From NCBI GenBank assembly GCA_934590165.1, contig CAKTOO010000006.1, positions 62,001-126,000 on the forward strand: a stretch of 64,000 bases of DNA. Reading direction: 5' to 3'. A program made the translations under genes and the position numbers. This DNA comes from an uncultured Dysosmobacter sp. (GTDB lineage: Bacteria; Bacillota; Clostridia; Oscillospirales; Oscillospiraceae). Shown piece after piece: positions 1-10,717 of the stretch; within the stretch, counting starts at the first letter, position 1; the number at the start of each line of letters is the position of its first letter. The notes below the pieces were generated by a model. That model did no database searches. It had not been told where the DNA came from and saw nothing but the letters and a program-made list of their open reading frames with translations.

Positions 1-91
1 CCAGGGTAACGATAGTGGCGTCCACCACCTGGGAAAGGGCGTTTTTGTCGTACCGCCCCTCCACCACGATGACCTCTTTCACCTTTTTCAT
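1..91 (-). CDS. rnmV: Ribonuclease M5-like TOPRIM protein, N-terminal part only
   Basis: The 30 visible residues begin MKKVKEVIVVEGRYDKNALS and continue through DATIVTL to the window edge. The VVEGxxD segment is the conserved glutamate motif of TOPRIM domains, as in ribonuclease M5, which matures 5S rRNA, and in its clostridial TOPRIM/DUF4093 relatives. The ATG overlaps the holA stop codon (ATGA), so the two are probably translationally coupled. Only the first TOPRIM strand is present; whether this is true RNase M5 or a paralogue cannot be settled here. Confidence 0.7.
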   Translation of the reverse strand, partial: MKKVKEVIVVEGRYDKNALSQVVDATIVTL

Positions 92-1143
92 TTCCGCCGC
101 GCCCCCAGACGCACCAGCAGCAGCTTCAGCTCTCCGGCGGCGTCAATACCCTTTTCGCTTTTCATCCGCCGGTCCAGTACCTGGCACATCTTCACGGCGT
201 CGCCGCACCAGTCGGCGGTGGTGCGCTTGGCGGCGTTCAACAAAAGCTTTGCCGGGTAGTCGCTCTTCATGTCCCACAGCTCCATGAGCCAGTACTTGTC
301 CTTGCCGCTGTCGATGGCCAGACGGGCCGTGTAGATGCGCCGCAGCTGGCTGCCCAGGGCCGCCAGGATCATAATGGGCTCCGTCTGCATTTTCAGAAGG
401 TCCCCCAGAATGCGGGCCGCCTCGTCGTAATTGCCCTGGAGTACCGCGTCGCTGAGCTTGAACACCTCCGCCGACAGCACCGGGTCCGCCACGGCGTCGA
501 TGTCCTTCTGGGTGATGGTCTTGCCCTTGGCGTAGGTGCCGATTTTCGTGATCTCCGGCACCAGTCCCGTCATAAGGCCGCCGCAGGTGAAAATGAGGTA
601 CTCCGCCGTCTGGCGGTCAATGTCCTTTCCCAGGGCCCGGAACCGGCGGGCGATCCAGGTGATGAGGTCGCTGTTCTCCGCCGCCCGGAACTCCACCGCC
701 CGCACGTGGTCTCCCATGGCCTTGCAGAGCTTCTTCAGAGTTTTATTTGGCTTGTAGGGAATGGTGTCATACACGAACACCACGCAGCAGTAGGGCGGGA
801 TGTCGTCCAGAAAGGCCACCATCTTTTCCCGCTGCTCCTCATTCATCTTGAAAATATCCCAGTCCGTCACCACGATAAGGGTCCGCTCCGCCATCATGGG
901 CATGGCTTCCGCCATTTCGGAAAGGCTCTGGACGGTCAGGTCCTTCCCTTCCAGACGGTGGTAGTTGAATTCCTCGAAGCCGGCCGGCACCAGGACCTTG
1001 CGCAGCTCCCCCAGGTAGTATTCCCGCAGGTAGCTCTCCTCGCCGTAAAAAATGTAGGCGCAGCCGGGGGTGCCGGCGACGATGTCGCTTTTCAATTGTT
1101 GAAAGGCCTCGTTGGCCTTGGGGGATTTTTTCGCGTATGCCAT
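88..1143 (-). CDS. holA: DNA polymerase III delta subunit
   Basis: A 351-residue protein of the clamp-loader delta family. It opens the sliding clamp ring for loading at primed DNA in the tau/delta/delta' complex. Family landmarks are the start of the AAA-like fold (YIFYGEESYLREYYLGELR), the segment LIVVTDWDIF and the C-terminal collar region with LGSQLRRIY; length is typical. The chosen ATG has GAGG nine bases upstream and starts 11 bases after the comEC stop. A TTG five codons earlier would overlap comEC but lacks a better ribosome site. It is the third gene of the XRE-comEC-holA-rnmV run. Confidence 0.9.
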   Translation of the reverse strand: MAYAKKSPKANEAFQQLKSDIVAGTPGCAYIFYGEESYLREYYLGELRKVLVPAGFEEFNYHRLEGKDLTVQSLSEMAEAMPMMAERTLIVVTDWDIFKMNEEQREKMVAFLDDIPPYCCVVFVYDTIPYKPNKTLKKLCKAMGDHVRAVEFRAAENSDLITWIARRFRALGKDIDRQTAEYLIFTCGGLMTGLVPEITKIGTYAKGKTITQKDIDAVADPVLSAEVFKLSDAVLQGNYDEAARILGDLLKMQTEPIMILAALGSQLRRIYTARLAIDSGKDKYWLMELWDMKSDYPAKLLLNAAKRTTADWCGDAVKMCQVLDRRMKSEKGIDAAGELKLLLVRLGARRK

Positions 1144-1154
1144 GGTTGCAGTCC

Positions 1155-3380
1155 TCAATTCACTGTGAGATGGATGGTGCCCTGCTTATCCGTGCGGCAG
1201 ATGGCCGCGCCGCTCTCCACCAGGCGCCGCAGGGTCTCGTCCGCCGGGTGGCCGTAACTGTTGGAGCCCACGCTGATAATGGCCGTCTCCGGCGTCAGGG
1301 TCTCCAGCAGATCGTTGGATGTGGAGTATTTGGAGCCGTGGTGGCCCACCACCAGCACTTCCGTGTCCGGCAGGGCGTACCGCTCCAGCAGCAGCCGCTC
1401 CGTGGCGGCATTCATGTCGCCGGTGATGAGCAGGTCGAAGTCCCCGGCCGTGCACAGCACCGCAAGGCCCCGCTCATTGTCTCCCTCCGTTCCCAGAGGC
1501 GGGTAGACCGTGAGATCCGCCGTTCCGAGAGAAAGACTCGTCGGCCTCCGGATGTACCGTACCTCCGCGCCGTGGGCCTCGGCTGCGGTCAGAACGGCAA
1601 ATCCCGCTTTCCCGGGGTCCTCCGCATCAGGCAGGAGCAGTGTCTTTACCGGCAGACGATTCAAAAGGGCCGTGACACCGTTGATATGGTCCTGATCGTA
1701 ATGGGTCAGCACCAGGTAGTCCAACTCACGGCAGCCCATGGAGGAAAGCTGGTCCGCCGCCGTTTGGCCCGGATCCTTCCAGGCGGAGCCGCCGCAGTCC
1801 ACCAATACCCGCTGACCGCCGGAGGACAGCAGGATACTCTGCCCCTGTCCCACATCCAGCGCCAGTGCCTGAAGCTTTCCCCGCCCGTAATACGCCTCCT
1901 CTGCCAGGACCGAGGCGCACAGCGTCACACCTGCCAGCACCGCTGCCAGGGCACAGGTGCGCCGCCTGCGTTCACGCAGCAGGGGCAAGGCGCACATTCC
2001 CCAGGCAAAGGGTAGCCAGAAGCGGAGATAGGGCCCCGAAAAGGAGGCCGCGTGGTATGGCAGGCCAGCCATGAGCTCCGCCACATGGAGAATATACCAG
2101 ATCAAAAGCCTTGGCGCCAGTCCCAAAAGCGTGCCAAAAGGCAACCACAGAAAGCTCGCCAGCACCGCCGCCATTCCCGTAACAAAGGCCGCGCCCGCCG
2201 ACCACAGGCACAGCAGGTTGACAAGGGGCCCCACCAGGGAAAGGGTATTGAAGTAATATGCCGCCAAGGGCACGGTGAAAGCCAGAGCGCCGATAGATGC
2301 TGAAAAATTAGAAGCAGTAAAGCAAAACAGCTTCCCACGCTTTCCGTCTCCGGACAGCAGCCGCAGCAGCCGGGGCGTCACGGTCAGGATGCCCGCCATG
2401 GCGGCAAAGGACAACTGTAAGCTGACCGAAGCGGCTGCAAAGGGATTTTTCAGGAGAATGAGCGCCAGGGCGGCGGCCAGGGCCGTGGGGCCGTCGCTGT
2501 CCCGGCGGAACAAGGGCGCCGCCACGTAAAGCGCCAGCATAACGCAGGCCCGGACCACGGAGGGGCTGCCCCCGGTCAAAAGGGCGTAGAAGGCCAGCAA
2601 GGGCAGTCCGCAGGCGGCCACCAGCCGGCGGCGGTGCCGCCCCGCCAGGGATACCACAGCGGAGAGCAAAAACATGCAGTGCATTCCGGACACCGCCAGG
2701 ATATGGTAGATGCCCGCCTGGGTCATAGCGATGGTCACAGCCTCTGAAAGGTTCGATTTATCCCCGGTGAGCATGGCGGCGAGAAAGGCTGCCGTGTTCC
2801 CGGAAAAAAGCGTGCTGATTCTCTGCCGCATGGCCCGGCCCAAACGAACAGGCCACCAGCGGGGGCTTGCCCGGCTGCCGTCGCCGGTCTGTACCGCGCC
2901 CTGGCCGTAGGCCAGCAGGAACACGCCCCGGGAGGTGAATGTGGTCACATCGTCCTCCCGGATGCGGGCAGCGCTTTTCAGGTATACGTCCGCAGTGACG
3001 GTCTGCCCGGGCTCCAGGCCCCAAAGCTCCTCCCCGCCGTAGTACACCAGCCGCCCCGGCAGCCCCTCCGCCTTTACGGTGGCCTTGGTGCCGTCGGCAT
3101 AGTCCGTCAGAGTCATGACCAGACGCCCCTCCGTCTCCGCCAGGGCCTCCATGGGCCGCTGGACCTGGCGGAGGTACAGCCAGTCATAGCCAAAAGCCAA
3201 AGACAGGCCCACGCCAACCAGCAGCACCCGGTTACGCCACCGCCGGGGCAGCAGCAAAGCACTCCAGGCCAGCACCAGGGCTGCCGCCCCGCAGGCCAGC
3301 AGCCAGTCGGGCGGCAGCAGGTATTGCGCCAGAAAAATGCCTGCCGCGAAGGCGTAGGCCCATACCGCCAGACGCCTCAT
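1155..3380 (-). CDS. comEC: ComEC/Rec2 DNA-internalization channel
   Basis: A 741-residue polytopic membrane protein that would carry transforming single-stranded DNA across the cytoplasmic membrane. Order seen: N-terminal membrane segments with a soluble loop (about 1-200), the central Competence domain with many hydrophobic helices (about 210-480, including AVSGMHCMFLLSA), then a metallo-beta-lactamase-like domain (about 500-741) with DVGQGQSILL, the metal motif THYDQDHINGV and VVGHHGSKYSTSNDLL. All expected domains are present, so it appears intact. The ATG overlaps the stop of the upstream XRE gene (ATGA) with no separate ribosome site, so expression should follow that small regulator. 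Confidence 0.93.
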   Translation of the reverse strand: MRRLAVWAYAFAAGIFLAQYLLPPDWLLACGAAALVLAWSALLLPRRWRNRVLLVGVGLSLAFGYDWLYLRQVQRPMEALAETEGRLVMTLTDYADGTKATVKAEGLPGRLVYYGGEELWGLEPGQTVTADVYLKSAARIREDDVTTFTSRGVFLLAYGQGAVQTGDGSRASPRWWPVRLGRAMRQRISTLFSGNTAAFLAAMLTGDKSNLSEAVTIAMTQAGIYHILAVSGMHCMFLLSAVVSLAGRHRRRLVAACGLPLLAFYALLTGGSPSVVRACVMLALYVAAPLFRRDSDGPTALAAALALILLKNPFAAASVSLQLSFAAMAGILTVTPRLLRLLSGDGKRGKLFCFTASNFSASIGALAFTVPLAAYYFNTLSLVGPLVNLLCLWSAGAAFVTGMAAVLASFLWLPFGTLLGLAPRLLIWYILHVAELMAGLPYHAASFSGPYLRFWLPFAWGMCALPLLRERRRRTCALAAVLAGVTLCASVLAEEAYYGRGKLQALALDVGQGQSILLSSGGQRVLVDCGGSAWKDPGQTAADQLSSMGCRELDYLVLTHYDQDHINGVTALLNRLPVKTLLLPDAEDPGKAGFAVLTAAEAHGAEVRYIRRPTSLSLGTADLTVYPPLGTEGDNERGLAVLCTAGDFDLLITGDMNAATERLLLERYALPDTEVLVVGHHGSKYSTSNDLLETLTPETAIISVGSNSYGHPADETLRRLVESGAAICRTDKQGTIHLTVN

Positions 3381-3598
3381 TTGCCGCCGGGCGGTGTGGG
3401 GTCGTCGGTGCGGCCCAGGAGATAGTCTGTGCTGACATGGTAATAGTCAGCCAGCTTCAAAACTGCCCAGGCCGGTATTTCTCTGATTCCTTTTTCATAG
3501 CGCCAGTAAACATTGCGGTTCATATTCAAATAGGCCGCAATTTCGATTTGAGTTTTGTCATGGTCCTCGCGCAAATCTTCCAAACGCCGGAAATACAT
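3377..3598 (-). CDS. Small XRE-family DNA-binding regulator
   Basis: A 73-residue protein that is almost only a Cro/CI helix-turn-helix: residues 8-65 include KTQIEIAAYLNMNRNVYWRY and VLKLADYYHVSTDYLLGRTD, the standard XRE ending. The ATG follows GAGGTGAT at ideal spacing. A near-perfect 20-bp palindrome at 3616-3635 lies in its own leader, and a consensus-like promoter lies beyond at 3668-3696, suggesting autoregulation. It overlaps comEC by four bases, so the operon would put comEC under its control. The target and any signal are unknown. Confidence 0.85.
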   Translation of the reverse strand: MYFRRLEDLREDHDKTQIEIAAYLNMNRNVYWRYEKGIREIPAWAVLKLADYYHVSTDYLLGRTDDPTPPGGK

Positions 3599-3615
3599 GA
3601 TATCACCTCAAGTAG

Positions 3616-3635
3616 ATGCTACCAAGTGGTTGCAT
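3616..3635. promoter_or_regulatory. Palindromic operator candidate upstream of the XRE gene
   Basis: Inverted repeat ATGC-t-ACCA-ag-TGGT-t-GCAT, with only the two central bases and one symmetric base pair per arm unmatched. It lies 18 bases upstream of the XRE start codon and about 25 bases downstream of the predicted start of transcription, a position suited to autorepression. No other copy was noticed. Confidence 0.6.
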
Positions 3636-3667
3636 CCCCTTGAGTTTTTTTCACCCAATCGGCTTCA

Positions 3668-3696
3668 ATTATACAAAAGAGCAGATAAAAAATCAA
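3668..3696 (-). promoter_or_regulatory. Sigma-A type promoter of the XRE-comEC-holA run
   Basis: Minus-strand TTGATT (3691-3696), 17-base spacer, TATAAT (3668-3673). The leader would be about 60 bases and contains the palindrome at 3616-3635. Confidence 0.65.
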
Positions 3697-3710
3697 CAAA
3701 ATTCTTTTGC

Positions 3711-3739
3711 TTGACGGCATCCTGTACAAGGACTACAAT
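3711..3739 (+). promoter_or_regulatory. Sigma-A type promoter of the SLH-domain gene
   Basis: TTGACG (3711-3716), 17-base spacer, TACAAT (3734-3739), followed by AGGAG at 3771 and the ATG at 3783. It diverges from the XRE promoter, the two -35 hexamers being about 15 bases apart. Confidence 0.75.
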
Positions 3740-3782
3740 GGTATAAACGGATGTTTCCGTCATTTTAGAAAGGAGCTATATT

Positions 3783-5162
3783 ATGAAGCGTTTTCTGACT
3801 GTGTTCTTCACAGCTCTGCTGCTGACGGCCGCCCTGTGCGTGACCGCCTCCGCGTCGGACTATGACGCCGTGGCGGAGGACCTGTCCGCCATCGGCATGT
3901 TCCGGGGCACCGCCAACGGCTTTGAGCTGGACCGGGCGCCCAAGCGCTCCGAGGCCGCCATCATGCTGGTGCGGCTGTACGGCGCCGAGGAGGAGGCCAA
4001 GGCCGCCTATGACGCCGGGGAGATCAGCCATCCCTTCACCGATGTCAGTGAGTTCACCTCTCCCTACGTGGCCTGGCTGTACAACAAGGGCATCACCAAG
4101 GGCGCCACCGCCACCACCTTCGGCTCCGCCGGAACGTGCAGCGCCAAGATGTACTGCGCGTTTTTGCTGCGGGCCCTGGGCTATGAGGACGGCGTGGATT
4201 TCCAATATGCCGACACCCTGGCCTTCGCCCAGCAGAAGGGCTTCTATGATCCCACCATGTTCGCCGGCGACTTCCTGCGGGATGACCTGGCCGCCCTCAC
4301 CTACCAGGGTCTGGCCGCTGACCTGAAGGACGGCAGCACCTATCTGCTGGACAGCCTGGTGCGCTCCGGCGCCGTGGACGCCGAAGCCGCCAAGCCCATG
4401 ACGGAGAAGATCGAGACCTACCGGGCCATGACCGCCGCCATGAACACTGTGGACAGCAATGCCATGGATGTGGACCTGGACGTTCAGATGGACATGACCG
4501 TCACCGCCGAGGGTGAGACCATGCGGGTCCCCTCCACCATGCAGGGCAACATGAAGATGATCGTGGCGGAGGACGGCAGCGTGCAGATGGCCTACACCAT
4601 GGAGTCTGCGTCTCAGGGCGTCAACATGGACATGGACATGTGGATGAAGGACGGCTGGGTCTACCTGTCCACCGAGACAGACGGTGAGACCATGAAGCTG
4701 AAATACTCCGTGGAGGACCAGCTGGCAGCCGTGGAGGGACTGGGCACCGTGAACATGGACGCCATGAGTGTCAGCGGCCTTGCCATGCTGGAATCCGTCA
4801 CCGCCAAAACCTCCGGCGGCAACACGGAGTACACCATCGTCATCGGCGAAGGTGTGAACGGTCTGCTTGAAAACGCTCTGGGCATGATGGGCCAGGACGC
4901 CGGCAGCATGGATATGCGCCTTGGCAAAATGACCGCCACCTACACCGTGGACAGCAAGGGCAACATGAAAAAGGTGGATATGGCTTTCACCGCTTCCGTG
5001 AAGATGGACGTTCCCACGGAGGACGGCCAGTCCTATTCCATGGCGGCGGATTATGACTACGACATGTCCATGATCGTGAACGCCACGGGCAAGGATGTGA
5101 AGGTCACCTTCCCCGATTTCTCCGGTTTCCAGGAAATCGACCCCAGCCAGATGGCGGCATAA
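3783..5162 (+). CDS. Secreted S-layer-homology protein with Met-rich lipoprotein-like C-terminal domain
   Basis: A 459-residue exported protein. Residues 1-24 form a signal peptide (MKRF, hydrophobic core, cleavage near ASAS). Residues 25-190 look like two to three degenerate S-layer-homology repeats (LSAIGMFRGTANGFEL, HPFTDVSEFTSPYVAWLYNKGITKG), which usually bind pyruvylated secondary wall polymer. The rest (about 220-445) resembles the LolA/LppX-like DUF6612 fold and is strikingly rich in Met and Asp. Function is unknown; a wall-attached binder of a hydrophobic ligand is only a guess. A strong promoter and terminator frame it as a single-gene unit. Confidence 0.8.
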   Translation: MKRFLTVFFTALLLTAALCVTASASDYDAVAEDLSAIGMFRGTANGFELDRAPKRSEAAIMLVRLYGAEEEAKAAYDAGEISHPFTDVSEFTSPYVAWLYNKGITKGATATTFGSAGTCSAKMYCAFLLRALGYEDGVDFQYADTLAFAQQKGFYDPTMFAGDFLRDDLAALTYQGLAADLKDGSTYLLDSLVRSGAVDAEAAKPMTEKIETYRAMTAAMNTVDSNAMDVDLDVQMDMTVTAEGETMRVPSTMQGNMKMIVAEDGSVQMAYTMESASQGVNMDMDMWMKDGWVYLSTETDGETMKLKYSVEDQLAAVEGLGTVNMDAMSVSGLAMLESVTAKTSGGNTEYTIVIGEGVNGLLENALGMMGQDAGSMDMRLGKMTATYTVDSKGNMKKVDMAFTASVKMDVPTEDGQSYSMAADYDYDMSMIVNATGKDVKVTFPDFSGFQEIDPSQMAA

Positions 5163-5177
5163 GAACAGGACTTTTCA

Positions 5178-5214
5178 GACAGCGGCACCGTTTCCGGTGC
5201 CGCTGTCTGTTTTC
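5178..5214 (+). terminator. Intrinsic terminator after the SLH gene
   Basis: Perfect 13-bp stem (5178-5190 with 5197-5209), six-base loop, then TTTT. Confidence 0.85.
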
Positions 5215-5229
5215 CTGTCAAAACGCCAT

Positions 5230-5258
5230 TTGACATAACGCCGTTTATATGTTATAAT
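5230..5258 (+). promoter_or_regulatory. Consensus promoter of the symporter gene
   Basis: TTGACA (5230-5235), 17-base spacer, TATAAT (5253-5258): a full consensus match. Transcription should begin near 5265, leaving a leader of about 170 bases before the start codon. Confidence 0.85.
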
Positions 5259-5264
5259 ATAAAC

Positions 5265-5434
5265 AAATTTACTTCATGTCCGCCACATTTGATTGGATAA
5301 AATAACGGAGCGTGGAAGATGTGATGCAAACACCACACCTCCCTCTCATTTCCGCCGTCCGTGAAAAATGGACGGCATTGCTTTATTTTCGGGCGGATAC
5401 GGGGAATCTTGACTGGGAAAGGACGATGATTTGA
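5265..5434 (+). promoter_or_regulatory. Structured 5' leader of the symporter mRNA, possible riboswitch or attenuator
   Basis: Two structures are visible. The first (5307-5342) is an interrupted stem pairing GGAG, GTGG and TGT with ACA, CCAC and CTCC. The second (5354-5376) is a GCCGTCC/GGACGGC hairpin followed by ATTGCTTTATTTT, which resembles a terminator lying ahead of the gene. TCCGCC at 5351-5356 could instead pair with GGCGGA at 5392-5397, competing with that hairpin. No known riboswitch class is recognised. Confidence 0.4.
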
Positions 5435-6859
5435 ATGATGGAAGTTACCACCCTGGACCTGCTGGTGATCGGCGCGTACCTGCTGGTGATACTTGGCGTG
5501 GGCGTCTGGTTCGTCCGGCGCATCAAAAACACCGATGACTACTATGTGGCCGGCCGGACCCTGGGCCCCGTGGTGCTGGCGGCCACCGTGTGCGCCACCA
5601 TCATCGGCGGCAGCGCCATGATGGGCCGGGCGGGCATCGCCTATACCACCGGCTTCAAGGCCATCGCCACCGCCATTCCCTACATGCTGGGCATGTTCAT
5701 CTTCTCCGGCTACGCGGGGCGCATCCAGCAGGTGGGCGAAACATACGGCATCGAATCCATCCCCGGCCTGTTTGGCTACCGCTTTGGGCCGGCAGCCAAA
5801 TGCATTCTCTCCGCCATGGTGGCGTTTTCTATGATGGGCACCGTGGCCGCCCAGGTCACCGCCACAGCCACCATCATCAAGCTGCTGGGCGGCCAGGTGG
5901 GCATCAGCTACGAAATGGGCGCCCTCATCGCCACGATGATCTTTATCCTCTACACCGCCGCCTCCGGCCTGTTCGGAGTGGTGTATACGGATGTGGTGCA
6001 ATTCTTTATGCTCATCATCTTCGTATATCTGCTTCTCCCCATCTCCAGTGTCAATTTTTTGGGCGGTTTCTCCAGCTTTGCCGCCAATGTGGACACCAAG
6101 TATATCACGCCTTACCTGGACGGTCAGATCCTGGGGGACATCGTCACGTATCTGGTGTTCACCATGGCAGGCGCGGAAATGTGGCAGCGGGCCTTCGCCG
6201 CCAAGAATAAAAAGGCCGCTAAGCGCGGCATGTTCTGGGGCACCGCTGTTTACGCCGTCACCATCGCGCTGCTGTTTTTGATGGCCTTGGCCGCCCAGCA
6301 GATTTTGCCGGATGTGGTGGCGGAATACGGCACCGCCGACGCCGTCATCCCGGCCCTGGCTATCAAGATCCTGCCGGCAGGCGTCACGGGCCTGGCCCTG
6401 TCCGGTATCCTCTCCGTCATGATGAGCACCGCCGACAGTTATCTGCTGGTCTCCGTGCAGACCATTGTGGACGATTTGGGCAAGACGGCGGTGCCGAACA
6501 TGTCCCAGAAAACGGAGCTGCTGCTCTCCCGTGTCGCCTCCGCCCTGCTGGCCCTGGGTGCCCTGGCCATCGCGCTGTATATCAAGAGCGCTTATGACGT
6601 GCTCATGTTCGCCTGGGCCTTCTACGCCGCGGCAGCGGGCCTGCCCGCCCTGGCGGCCCTGTACTGGAAAAAGGCCACCTCCGCCGGCGTCATTTCCGGT
6701 ATGGCGGGCGGCTTCGCGGTAACGGTAGGCTGGAAACTGGCGGGTCAGCCCTTCGGTCTGGGCGCCACGATCCCCGGTGCCATCACCTGCGGCGTGCTGT
6801 TGGTAGCCGTGAGCCTTGCGACCTATAAAAAGTATCCCTCCGTCATGGTGGAGGTATAA
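5435..6859 (+). CDS. Sodium:solute symporter (SSS family)
   Basis: A 474-residue membrane protein with about 13 hydrophobic segments. SSS-family features are the first helix LLVIGAYLLVILGVGVWFVRR, the motif NTDDYYVAGRTLGPVVLAAT, the Gly-rich TIIGGSAMMGRAGIAY and the later LSGILSVMMSTADSYLLVS, which matches the Na2-site Ser/Thr region. It should import an organic solute with Na+; the substrate (proline, pantothenate, a sugar or other) cannot be read from sequence. Start: two adjacent ATGs (5435, 5438) follow GGAAAGGA. It stands alone between a strong promoter and a strong terminator. Confidence 0.88.
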   Translation: MMEVTTLDLLVIGAYLLVILGVGVWFVRRIKNTDDYYVAGRTLGPVVLAATVCATIIGGSAMMGRAGIAYTTGFKAIATAIPYMLGMFIFSGYAGRIQQVGETYGIESIPGLFGYRFGPAAKCILSAMVAFSMMGTVAAQVTATATIIKLLGGQVGISYEMGALIATMIFILYTAASGLFGVVYTDVVQFFMLIIFVYLLLPISSVNFLGGFSSFAANVDTKYITPYLDGQILGDIVTYLVFTMAGAEMWQRAFAAKNKKAAKRGMFWGTAVYAVTIALLFLMALAAQQILPDVVAEYGTADAVIPALAIKILPAGVTGLALSGILSVMMSTADSYLLVSVQTIVDDLGKTAVPNMSQKTELLLSRVASALLALGALAIALYIKSAYDVLMFAWAFYAAAAGLPALAALYWKKATSAGVISGMAGGFAVTVGWKLAGQPFGLGATIPGAITCGVLLVAVSLATYKKYPSVMVEV

Positions 6860-6876
6860 AATCGAACAGACGCCAA

Positions 6877-6917
6877 GCAGGCCGTCCACCTTTCGGTGGA
6901 CGGCCTGCCTTATTTCG
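6877..6917 (+). terminator. Intrinsic terminator after the symporter gene
   Basis: Perfect 14-bp stem (6877-6890 with 6895-6908), TTTC loop, followed by a T-rich stretch. Confidence 0.85.
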
Positions 6918-6971
6918 TTCCTATCCCGTTTCCCTCCGCCGGGAAACCAGTGAAACGTTTCCCGGTGGAAA

Positions 6972-7049
6972 GCGCAGAAACCGCCGAAAGAGATAAGAAC
7001 CGCCCCTCCTTACGCAGGGGCGGTTCGTTCGAAAAGGCGGTTTCTGCGC
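6972..7049 (-). terminator. Nested inverted repeat downstream of the HIT gene
   Basis: A 14-bp outer repeat (6972-6985 with 7036-7049) encloses a 10-bp GC-rich hairpin (6997-7006 with 7017-7026). It begins directly at the HIT stop codon. There is no clear T-run, so it may be a terminator, an RNA-stabilising stem or both. Confidence 0.5.
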
Positions 7050-7388
7050 TCAACCCGGAGGCCACGTCATATCCCGGCCGGACAGCACATGGAAGTGCAG
7101 GTGGAACACGCTCTGGCCTGCCTGCTCGCCGATGTTGGACACCACCCGGTAGCTCTCCATTCCCTTTTCCTTGGCCAGCTTCGCGATGACCTCGAAAATG
7201 TGGGCCACCACGGCGCTGTTGCCGCTGTCCACTTCGGACACGGAGCTGATGTGGGCCTTGGGGACCACCAGGAAGTGGGTGGGCGCCTGAGGCGCGATAT
7301 CATTGAAAGCGTAGCAGACGTCATCCTCATAGACCTTGCTGCTGGGGATCTCCCCAGCCACGATCCTGCAGAACAAACAATCAGACAT
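7050..7388 (-). CDS. HIT-family nucleotide hydrolase/transferase
   Basis: A 112-residue Hint-type protein: zinc-like MSDCLFCRIVAGEIPSSKVY at the N terminus, APTHFLVVPKAH in the middle and the histidine triad HLHFHVLSG near the end. Hint proteins hydrolyse AMP-lysine-type phosphoramidates; the physiological substrate is usually unknown. The ATG has AGGAGGG at good spacing. The gene lies 19 bases behind the hypothetical gene that follows alaS, so all three may share the alaS transcript. Confidence 0.92.
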   Translation of the reverse strand: MSDCLFCRIVAGEIPSSKVYEDDVCYAFNDIAPQAPTHFLVVPKAHISSVSEVDSGNSAVVAHIFEVIAKLAKEKGMESYRVVSNIGEQAGQSVFHLHFHVLSGRDMTWPPG

Positions 7389-7407
7389 TTGGATACCCTC
7401 CTTTGCT

Positions 7408-8010
7408 TCAGATAAACTGATGATACGCCGGATCGTACCGATAGTCAAGGGCTGCCAGCGTATCGGAGATGACCTGCTGGTCCGCGTTCAGGGCAGCACA
7501 CAGGTCCTCCAGAGTCTCAAATTCATCCCGGGCAAAAAGGTAATGCAGCTCATTTTGCGTGCCGTCCGGCCCGTAGCGGAAGATCCAAAAGGAGCGGCAG
7601 CCGCCGTAGAAATACTGGTGCACCATGGCCCCGTCCGTCAGCGGCTCCGTATAGCAGTTCATCTCCACGGCGTCCAACTCCCAGCAGTCGATGCTCCGCC
7701 CATTGTAGTGAAAAACCGCGTTCATCCCCGCCGGGGCATCTTCTAGCTGGAGCAGAAGCTCGTCACCACCGTCGCCGTCCAGGTCTTGAAAGCCGTACTC
7801 CAGGCCGCCGACCTCCCAGCAAAACCGCCAGTTTTCCGCCGTTCCGCTGTCAGCCAGCAGGGACACATCCCCACGTAGCAGCGCGTCATATGCCGCCTCC
7901 GAACCCGGTATGGCTGTCTCCGCCCGGTGCTGTCCGGTATGAAGGGACAGCACCAGACAGAGTACTCCAATCGCTGCAAACAGGATGCGGTCCCGCACGG
8001 CAGGCCCCAT
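7408..8010 (-). CDS. Membrane-anchored hypothetical protein with a VCBS/FG-GAP-like calcium loop
   Basis: A 200-residue protein with one N-terminal membrane anchor (about 6-25, ILFAAIGVLCLVLSLHTG) and an extracellular remainder. The segment FQDLDGDGGDELLLQL resembles an EF-hand-like loop of VCBS/FG-GAP repeats, and FHYNGRSIDCWELD fits the same kind of domain. Function unknown. The ATG is one base downstream of the alaS stop, so coupling to alaS is likely. No enzyme motif is visible. Confidence 0.7.
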   Translation of the reverse strand: MGPAVRDRILFAAIGVLCLVLSLHTGQHRAETAIPGSEAAYDALLRGDVSLLADSGTAENWRFCWEVGGLEYGFQDLDGDGGDELLLQLEDAPAGMNAVFHYNGRSIDCWELDAVEMNCYTEPLTDGAMVHQYFYGGCRSFWIFRYGPDGTQNELHYLFARDEFETLEDLCAALNADQQVISDTLAALDYRYDPAYHQFI

Positions 8011-8011
8011 C

Positions 8012-10654
<2,643 letters not shown>

Positions 10655-10717
10655 AATGTTGTTTCCTCCTAAAATATATTTTTGTGTTTTTGTCATCTAT
10701 GTGCCACCGGGGCAATC

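Noticed and set aside
5252..6889. A 545-codon minus-strand frame opposite the symporter
   Set aside because: It spans the symporter promoter and terminator, and its product is Gly/His/Gln-rich shadow sequence.
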